From contig CACZPK010000044.1 in NCBI GenBank assembly GCA_902783035.1, forward strand, positions 1 to 44,919: DNA of 44,919 bases, given 5' to 3'. The notes below the pieces were generated by a model. It was not told the origin of the DNA. It saw nothing but the letters and a program-made list of their open reading frames with translations, and did not search any database. Shown piece after piece: positions 39,782 through 44,919 of this stretch (its first letter is position 1; each line of letters begins with the position of its first letter). The position numbers and the translations under genes were made by a program. The DNA comes from Oscillospiraceae bacterium (lineage in GTDB: Bacteria; Bacillota; Clostridia; Oscillospirales; Oscillospiraceae).

Positions 39782-42703
39782 TCAGGTTCCATCGCTCTGC
39801 GGCCCGGCAATGACACGCGCCAGTTCCCGCATCATCTGTGACACATTGATCGGCTTTGCGATATGCCCGTTCATGCCTGCGTCTTTCGCCGCCTGCACAT
39901 CCTCGGCAAAGGCGTTCGCCGTCATCGCAAGGATCGGGATCGCCGCCAGCTGCGCATCGTGCAGCGCGCGGATCGCCCCCGTTGCCTCGTAGCCGTTCAT
40001 GACAGGCATCTGCACGTCCATCAGGACCGCCTGATAGTCGCCCGGTGCGGACGAAGCGATCCGTTCGTATGCCTGCCGTCCGTTTTCCGCAACATCGACC
40101 GTAAAGCCCGCATCCTCCAGAATCAGCGTGGCGATCTCGCGGTTGATCTCGTTGTCGTCCACAAGCAACAGCCGGCAATGCGAGAGATCCGGCCCGCGCA
40201 GCACGTCTTCCGGTTCTTCCGTCACTTCATCGTTTTCCTCTGCAAGCGGGAAGTCCAGACGGATGATGAATTCCGTGCCCCTGCCCTGCTCGCTCCGCAC
40301 GTCGATGGTGCCGCCCATCAGGTCGACAATGCTTTTGGTGATCGCCATGCCAAGGCCTGTGCCCTGGATACCGGCGGCGGTCTTTTCGCGGGAATACGCG
40401 TCAAACACGGTTGCGGCAAATTCCGGGCTCATGCCCATGCCCGTGTCCCGGACGCGCAGCTCATAGGAGCCGCTTCCCTCCGGCGCTTCCGCCTGAGAGA
40501 GCGTTACGTCGATGCTGTCGCCCTCCGGCGTAAATTTATAAGCGTTGCTGATCAGATTCAGCAGCACGCGGTTGAGACGCTTGCCGTCACACAGCACGAA
40601 CCGATTTTGCACGCCGGAGGTATCCACCGTATAGCGGAGCCCCTTGCCCTGCATCTGCGCGGAGAACATGTCCCGCACGTCGTCCAGCGCCTTGACCAGA
40701 TCCGTCCGGGCGATGTCCAGCTCCATCTTGCCGTTTTCGATGCGGCTCATTTCCAGCACATCGTTGATCAGCGCCAGCAGGTGCTGGCTGGACGCCTCGA
40801 TCTTGTCCAGATACGCGGCGATTCCGGGCGGCACGTCGGTCTCCTTCTTTGCAAGGATCGTGTAACCGATGATGGCGTTCATCGGCGTGCGGATGTCGTG
40901 GCTCATGTTGGAGAGGAACGTGCTCTTGGCGCGGTTGCTCTCCTCCGCCTGTATTTTTCGCGCCTCCATTTGTTTCTCGCGCTGTGTGATGGACTTGTAG
41001 ATACTGAACATGATGGACAGTGCGATCACAATGACCGCCATCTGAATCCAGCTGTTGTGTATCATCTCGCGGTCTACTTCGTCCATCTTTTGCTGGAGAT
41101 AACGCGTCTCCTCCGTCGCCTCGTCTTCATCCAGCACAATGCCGTGCTCTTCCAGCTCCGTCATGTTATACCGGTGAATCTGGTCGATCGCGCGTTCCGT
41201 CGTGATGTTCGTCGCCTCGCGAAGCCAAAGCATGGAGGTGAAGAAGATGAGGAACAGCAGCGCGATCCAGACCGCGGTCGTCTTGCCGAAATGACCGTTT
41301 GTATCATGGCTGAACACAACAAGGAAGAAGCGGAACCCGAGCACGCTCCACACGATCAGGATCAGATAGGATTCCATGGACAGCCTGCTGACCGTCCAGA
41401 GGTTCGGCACCATGAAATAGAGGAAAAGCAGGAGCGACAGCGCGGCGCCCGCCGCCCCCGTGATGCGCACGGGCGTGATCTTGTCCTTGCTTGCCAGCTT
41501 GTACGCCGCCGCAGAGGTATAGGCATAGGCGATCAGCGCACCGATGGTGTTCACGTCCACGATCCAGCCGACAGCGGCACGGCCGACAAAGGGCACGACA
41601 ACGGAAATCGCCATGAGAAACTTGAATGCGTTGGCGGGGTTGCCGTTTCCGTCCAGCTCGCCAAACCAGCCGGGAAGGATACCGTCTTCCGCCATGGCAT
41701 ACATCAGCCGGCTTGCGGCGATGCAGTTGCCGACAAGGCCCGTGACGATACCCGCGGTCACGGTAATGCCCAGAACATACAGTCCTGCCTCCCCCATCGC
41801 CGTATTCGCCGCGTAGAATGTGGGCAGTCCCGCAAGTCCGTCCAGATTGCCGAGGTCGTCGATGTACTCCGCCCAGCTGCCGTATTCCGCCGGCGTCGCC
41901 GCGGCAGCAATCAGGGTGAGCAGCACATAGCACATCGCTCCCGCCGCCAGCGCCCCAAGCATGATCCAGATGGTCTTTCTGGGTGAAAACCGGAAGCCCT
42001 GCGCCGAGTTGGAAATAGACTCAAAGCCGACAAACGCCCACGGCGCCATCACAACGATGCTGGCGATTTGACGGACGGCACACGTTGCGTTCGGCGCAAA
42101 GGCAGGCGTCAGCTTTTCCATGCCGCCGGCGCCCAACACGGCTACGGCGCAGATGATGACGCCGCCGACCAGTATGAGAGCCATGGCGGTCTGAATCATG
42201 ATCGCCAGCCGCTTGCTCTTCAGGCAAATCCATCCGAAGCCCAGAATGATCGCAAGCGTCAGCAAAATCTCGCCCAGATAGACGTGATAGCCCGCCACCT
42301 GATAGTGGAATCCCCACTGGATCGCATCGCCGAGCAGGTTGCGCGCGATCAGCACGATGGCGGTGGCATTCGCCCACATGATGGCAATATAGACCAGCAT
42401 CAGGAACCACGCGCTGAGCAGCCCGTGGTCGTAGCCGAACGCCCGAATGGAATACGTCAGCGTACCGCCGGCGTCCGGAAAACGGTTCATGAGATAGTGG
42501 TAATTGATACCGATGACAAGCACGACCAGCGCGCCAACGATTATGCCAATCGCCGTACCGGCCGGTCCTGCCAGCGGCAGAAAGGTCGTCCCCGGCATGA
42601 CGAACGCGCCCCATCCGACTGCACAGCCGATAGAGAGCGCCCAAACCTCCAGAGGGGACAAATATCGGGTCAACCCGCCGTTCGTTTCTTGCTTATCCGC
42701 CAT
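39782..42703 (-). CDS. APC amino acid permease fused to a hybrid histidine kinase
   Basis: 973 residues. Residues of about 10-500 form a 12-helix APC-superfamily permease (LEVWALSIGCAVGWGAFVMP, the APC substrate loop; MLVYIAIMWANATAIVLIAR; AIVMA-like SIVVMAPWAFVGFESISNSA). An extracytoplasmic stretch rich in Glu, a further membrane helix (MAVIVIALSIMFSIYKSI) and a coiled coil lead to HisKA with His602 (FLSNMSHDIRTPMNAIIGY), HATPase (LLNLISNAYKFTPEG, GTGLGMAIT) and a receiver with Asp896 (VLMDVQMPVMNGYEA). AAGGA stands before ATG 42703. No output domain and no separate regulator gene are nearby. It is like CbrA, in which a transporter domain is the sensor, but with an APC fold. Proposed role: an amino acid receptor or transceptor (inference). 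Confidence 0.93.
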   Translation of the reverse strand: MADKQETNGGLTRYLSPLEVWALSIGCAVGWGAFVMPGTTFLPLAGPAGTAIGIIVGALVVLVIGINYHYLMNRFPDAGGTLTYSIRAFGYDHGLLSAWFLMLVYIAIMWANATAIVLIARNLLGDAIQWGFHYQVAGYHVYLGEILLTLAIILGFGWICLKSKRLAIMIQTAMALILVGGVIICAVAVLGAGGMEKLTPAFAPNATCAVRQIASIVVMAPWAFVGFESISNSAQGFRFSPRKTIWIMLGALAAGAMCYVLLTLIAAAATPAEYGSWAEYIDDLGNLDGLAGLPTFYAANTAMGEAGLYVLGITVTAGIVTGLVGNCIAASRLMYAMAEDGILPGWFGELDGNGNPANAFKFLMAISVVVPFVGRAAVGWIVDVNTIGALIAYAYTSAAAYKLASKDKITPVRITGAAGAALSLLLFLYFMVPNLWTVSRLSMESYLILIVWSVLGFRFFLVVFSHDTNGHFGKTTAVWIALLFLIFFTSMLWLREATNITTERAIDQIHRYNMTELEEHGIVLDEDEATEETRYLQQKMDEVDREMIHNSWIQMAVIVIALSIMFSIYKSITQREKQMEARKIQAEESNRAKSTFLSNMSHDIRTPMNAIIGYTILAKKETDVPPGIAAYLDKIEASSQHLLALINDVLEMSRIENGKMELDIARTDLVKALDDVRDMFSAQMQGKGLRYTVDTSGVQNRFVLCDGKRLNRVLLNLISNAYKFTPEGDSIDVTLSQAEAPEGSGSYELRVRDTGMGMSPEFAATVFDAYSREKTAAGIQGTGLGMAITKSIVDLMGGTIDVRSEQGRGTEFIIRLDFPLAEENDEVTEEPEDVLRGPDLSHCRLLLVDDNEINREIATLILEDAGFTVDVAENGRQAYERIASSAPGDYQAVLMDVQMPVMNGYEATGAIRALHDAQLAAIPILAMTANAFAEDVQAAKDAGMNGHIAKPINVSQMMRELARVIAGPQSDGT

Positions 42704-42823
42704 ACCACATGTCCTTCCCATGAAAAAGCCAATCCGTACGCCCTGCATCCATCGTTTTCTTCCCTCGGCACGGCACATCGGAACACCGTGCCGGAGGTCT
42801 CCGTCATGCAGAGGTTGCCGCGT

Positions 42824-43582
42824 TCACTTGCGCGAAAGGATGATCCGGTATTCGTTCAGATCGTACCCGCTGCGCAGGAAACTCTCCACCATGTCCTTTG
42901 CATTTTCGTCCGCCTTCTCCAACAGCTGCTTGGCAAGTGCCTTCCGTTCCGCGCTCTTCTTCAACTCCGCGTTGGAGGTGTCGAAATCACTGATGCTGAA
43001 CGGGTTGAACAGGTTCTGTTTTTCGTCGTAGAGCCGGAAGCTGTCCTCCACGATCTCATGGCTGATGATCCGTGCCTTTGGCAGCTCCACCTCAATCGTC
43101 ATGGTTTCGTCGTTCTTCCGGAGGGAAATCTGTCCGAAGTCGATTCCCGCCTTGATAACCCCGTCATAGCTGTAAATATAGCTTGCCTTTGTCCACGGCA
43201 GCGTGACCGAATGGCCGAACAGGTCGGCGGCGTGCGCACTTTCAAAGGTGCCGACCTCGGTATAGTTGTACTCCTGTGTCACAAGCTCCCCGACGTTTTT
43301 CAAGCCGTCCCGGATGGTCTCCGCGGTTATCGTCTGACGCACTTCGACGATCTGCGTTTCGCCGGGCGTCTCAACCCGAACAACGTCGACGTTCTCGTTG
43401 CCCGCCTGATAGCCCGCATCATAGGCTTCCTTCGCCTGGGCGTCGGCAGTTTTCCGCATTTGTGCGAAACCGGCACACATCCCGCAGATGAGAACCGCAA
43501 TCACCAGCACAAGGCATGCAATAAGGCGCGCGGGGCTCTTGTGTCCGCTGTCTGTCTCTTCGATTTCCGGTCTGATTCGCAT
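42824..43582 (-). CDS. DUF4230 family membrane-anchored protein
   Basis: 252 residues. A cytoplasmic start, one membrane segment (LIACLVLVIAVLICGMCAGF), a short linker and a DUF4230-like domain (ELVTQEYNYTEVGTFESA, YIYSYDGVIKAGIDFGQI, IEVELPKARIISHEIVEDSF). Its biochemical role is unknown. ATG 43582 is chosen: GGGAGG lies ten bases upstream, and the TTG nine bases further up touches the ribosome site. It lies 120 bases upstream of the permease-kinase gene in the same direction and may share its transcript. A promoter at 43645-43673 drives it. Confidence 0.85.
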   Translation of the reverse strand: MRIRPEIEETDSGHKSPARLIACLVLVIAVLICGMCAGFAQMRKTADAQAKEAYDAGYQAGNENVDVVRVETPGETQIVEVRQTITAETIRDGLKNVGELVTQEYNYTEVGTFESAHAADLFGHSVTLPWTKASYIYSYDGVIKAGIDFGQISLRKNDETMTIEVELPKARIISHEIVEDSFRLYDEKQNLFNPFSISDFDTSNAELKKSAERKALAKQLLEKADENAKDMVESFLRSGYDLNEYRIILSRK

Positions 43583-43644
43583 CTCGTCCAAGCCTCCCCC
43601 GTCAGAATTTCGGCAACAGATTCGTCACTGTGGTCACGCTTGCA

Positions 43645-43673
43645 TTTTATCGCACGGGTACAATCGCTGTCAA
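43645..43673 (-). promoter_or_regulatory. promoter of the DUF4230 gene
   Basis: On the minus strand a perfect -35 TTGACA (43673-43668) is followed by ATAAAA at 17 bases or GATAAA at 16 bases (43650-43645 or 43651-43646). Confidence 0.55.
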
Positions 43674-43753
43674 CATTTGCCCGTCCCATATCTCCGGATG
43701 GACAGGCGCCGCCGCCCAACCGCGTTGACCGCCCGTCCCGCCGGGCCAAATCC

Positions 43754-44413
43754 CTATTTTTCCGCGCGAAAAAAGCTCAAGACCGGCAAAATGACATACA
43801 GCAGTATCGCCCACCGCGGACAGAAAAAGGCAAGTCCGATCAGGGCGGCATTCAAAATCAGCAGATAACCGATCCGGGAGATCATCATCGCGACAAACAG
43901 TTTCAGGTGCCGTTCAAAGCGCTTGCGCACCGCCGCATAATATAAAAATTGTTGCAGCAGCGTCGCAAGAAAATAAACCACGCCGAAATTCATCGCGGAA
44001 TAATGATTGGGTTCATTCATGATCCACTTTGTGGTGGCTGGTATCAGCGCAAGGGATGCGAGAAACAGGAAATTCGCCACAACGACCATGTGATCCGCTT
44101 CGCGTACGGACTGGAAGATGGATTTATTGTCGTACCAGAAATCCGCAATGATAAAAAAGCTCACCAGAAAAGCGAGGATCGACCAGAGAAACCCCCAATA
44201 GGTTTTCTCTGAGGTCGGATACGGTATTTCCAGCATCATGACCGTGATAAAAATTGCGATCACGCCGTCGTTCAGCGCCGACAAATGCCCGATCATGCTG
44301 GTTTTCAGCTTTTCGGCGTTTTCCGCCTTCCGTTCCAGCATGTGTTCATACTTGGCGACACTCTCTTCATCCAAATGCCGCCGGATAAAGCCGGTTTTGA
44401 TCCGTTGTCTCAT
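43754..44413 (-). CDS. TMEM175 (DUF1211) family potassium channel-like protein
   Basis: 219 residues. A basic cytoplasmic start is followed by the signature helix HLSALNDGVIAIFITVMMLE, where TMEM175 channels have FSDGVFAIAITLLVLEI with the pore-lining residues. Four or five further helices follow (FLWSILAFLVSFFIIADFWY, MVVVANFLFLASLALIPATT, NFGVVYFLATLLQQFLYYAA). Bacterial members are tetrameric K+-permeable channels. The first Phe of the signature is replaced by Leu-Asn. No promoter link to the DUF4230 gene is needed, as both have their own. Confidence 0.85.
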   Translation of the reverse strand: MRQRIKTGFIRRHLDEESVAKYEHMLERKAENAEKLKTSMIGHLSALNDGVIAIFITVMMLEIPYPTSEKTYWGFLWSILAFLVSFFIIADFWYDNKSIFQSVREADHMVVVANFLFLASLALIPATTKWIMNEPNHYSAMNFGVVYFLATLLQQFLYYAAVRKRFERHLKLFVAMMISRIGYLLILNAALIGLAFFCPRWAILLYVILPVLSFFRAEK

Positions 44414-44524
44414 AAATACAGCTCCCGAGGTCCGTCACATAGCGGTCCGCCGAAAGGCGGACATCTTCCCTTCCGGCCGATCTGCCGTCAGCCATGCTGC
44501 ACAAAACAGCGCGGTTCACTACTC

Positions 44525-44552
44525 ATTATAGCAAAAAGCGAACAAATAACAA
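44525..44552 (-). promoter_or_regulatory. promoter of the TMEM175-like gene
   Basis: On the minus strand -35 TTGTTA (44552-44547), 16-base spacer and -10 TATAAT (44530-44525). The leader to ATG 44413 is about 105 bases. I see no gene in 44414-44673. Confidence 0.5.
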
Positions 44553-44614
44553 TCCCGAAAACGTGCGTTTCTGCGTCTACTATACATCTTGCGGTCACGG
44601 CGCAGAAAAAACAC

Positions 44615-44643
44615 TTGCATCGCCGGAAGTTTTGTGCCATAAT
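44615..44643 (+). promoter_or_regulatory. promoter before the tRNA-Ser copies
   Basis: -35 TTGCAT (44615-44620), 17-base spacer and -10 CATAAT (44638-44643), 31 bases before the first tRNA-Ser copy. Confidence 0.5.
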
Positions 44644-44673
44644 AGTAAGGCAATTTTCCCAACCCCGCTATAC

Positions 44674-44741
44674 GGACAGGTATCGAAGTGGTTATAACGG
44701 CCCTGACTCGAAATCGTCGCGGTCGTATTCCCGTCCGAGCC
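44674..44741 (+). pseudogene. tRNA-Ser(CGA) remnant, 5' half intact
   Basis: The first 42 bases (44674-44715) are identical to the tRNA-Ser at 44864 through the anticodon loop. Then the 3' side of the anticodon stem (TCAGG expected) is GTCGC, which cannot pair, and the long variable arm is missing. A weak T-arm-like GGTCGTATTCCCGTCCG follows. It cannot fold as a tRNA. Confidence 0.7.
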
Positions 44742-44863
44742 TCGGAAGCCTTGATTTTGCTGGGTTTCCGCCGACCTTCTACGCGAGGGCTGTCCGAATT
44801 TCTACGTTTTTTCTACGCTTTGTCACAGGTTTGCCTGACGCCGGCGAGCCGCCAACTGAATAT

Positions 44864-44919
44864 GGACAGGTATCGAAGTGGTTATAACGGCCCTGACTCG
44901 AAATCAGGTGTACCCGCAA
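44864..44919 (+). tRNA. tRNA-Ser (anticodon CGA), cut by the window end
   Basis: The 5' acceptor strand GGACAGG, D arm and anticodon arm CCTGACTCGAAATCAGG give anticodon CGA. TGTACCCGCAA starts the long variable arm of a class II tRNA. The 3' third lies beyond the window. No separate promoter is seen between this copy and the remnant upstream. Confidence 0.85.

Noticed and set aside
42704-42778. N-terminal extension of the permease-kinase by 25 codons
   Set aside because: AAGGA stands right before ATG 42703, and the extra residues are basic and do not belong to the permease family.
44674-44741. Functional second tRNA-Ser
   Set aside because: The 3' side of the anticodon stem cannot pair and the variable arm is missing.
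1-44919. Prophage, conjugative element or biosynthetic gene cluster
   Set aside because: No integrase, transposase, capsid, relaxase, NRPS or PKS gene was seen in any frame.

Overview
The window looks like the chromosome of a GC-rich, spore-forming, gut-type member of the Clostridia, most likely Oscillospirales. This is inferred from gene content: spoIID, bofA beside a DUF2508 gene, tadA, sigmaA-like promoters, AGGAGG ribosome binding sites and many flavodoxin, DUF362 and DUF4405 genes. No marker allows a species call.

Left part (1-16 kb), mostly intact. tRNA-Gly lies on the minus strand. It is followed by a CssRS/HtrA-like envelope-stress operon, also minus (response regulator, histidine kinase, membrane-anchored HtrA, small lipoprotein), then a degenerate NodB-like exported protein, spoIID, a membrane protein, tadA, DUF2508-bofA and the rplM-rpsI operon with promoter and terminator. 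A TetR/nitroreductase divergon with a clear operator follows. Next come a quinone oxidoreductase behind a strongly structured leader, a patatin, and a four-gene polar amino acid ABC importer.

Middle part (17-36.4 kb), an accessory region full of damaged genes. It carries dehydrogenases, two LysR and one TetR regulator, four flavodoxin-type proteins, a DUF362 protein, a carboxymuconolactone decarboxylase-like protein, an aldo/keto reductase, an SDR and a DUF4405 membrane protein. Together these suggest a flavin-based redox module. Interleaved are many remnants: a PLP-enzyme start, larE, the end of a tcdA-like gene, an esterase tail, a truncated LysR, a FAH hydrolase with an ACG start, a metallo-beta-lactamase fragment, a ferritin-like gene with an internal TGA, an SLH-flavodoxin chimera, an NTF2-AKR chimera, a TrkH-TrkA fusion, a KdpD-like kinase without its membrane domain, and a response regulator without its DNA-binding domain. 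All look like products of deletions between or inside neighbouring genes. An exact A AAA AAG slippery heptamer joins the two frames of a TetR gene.

Right part (37-44.9 kb), intact again. An SDF-family symporter overlaps a prephenate dehydratase-prephenate dehydrogenase fusion. On the minus strand are an amino-acid permease fused to a hybrid histidine kinase (a transporter-sensor), a DUF4230 protein and a TMEM175-like channel. The window ends in a partial tRNA-Ser(CGA), preceded 190 bp upstream by a copy of its 5' half.

Most promising for follow-up: the permease-hybrid kinase, the TetR slippery site, the mutually exclusive hairpins before the quinone oxidoreductase, the PheA-TyrA fusion, and the cluster of deletion-generated chimeras.
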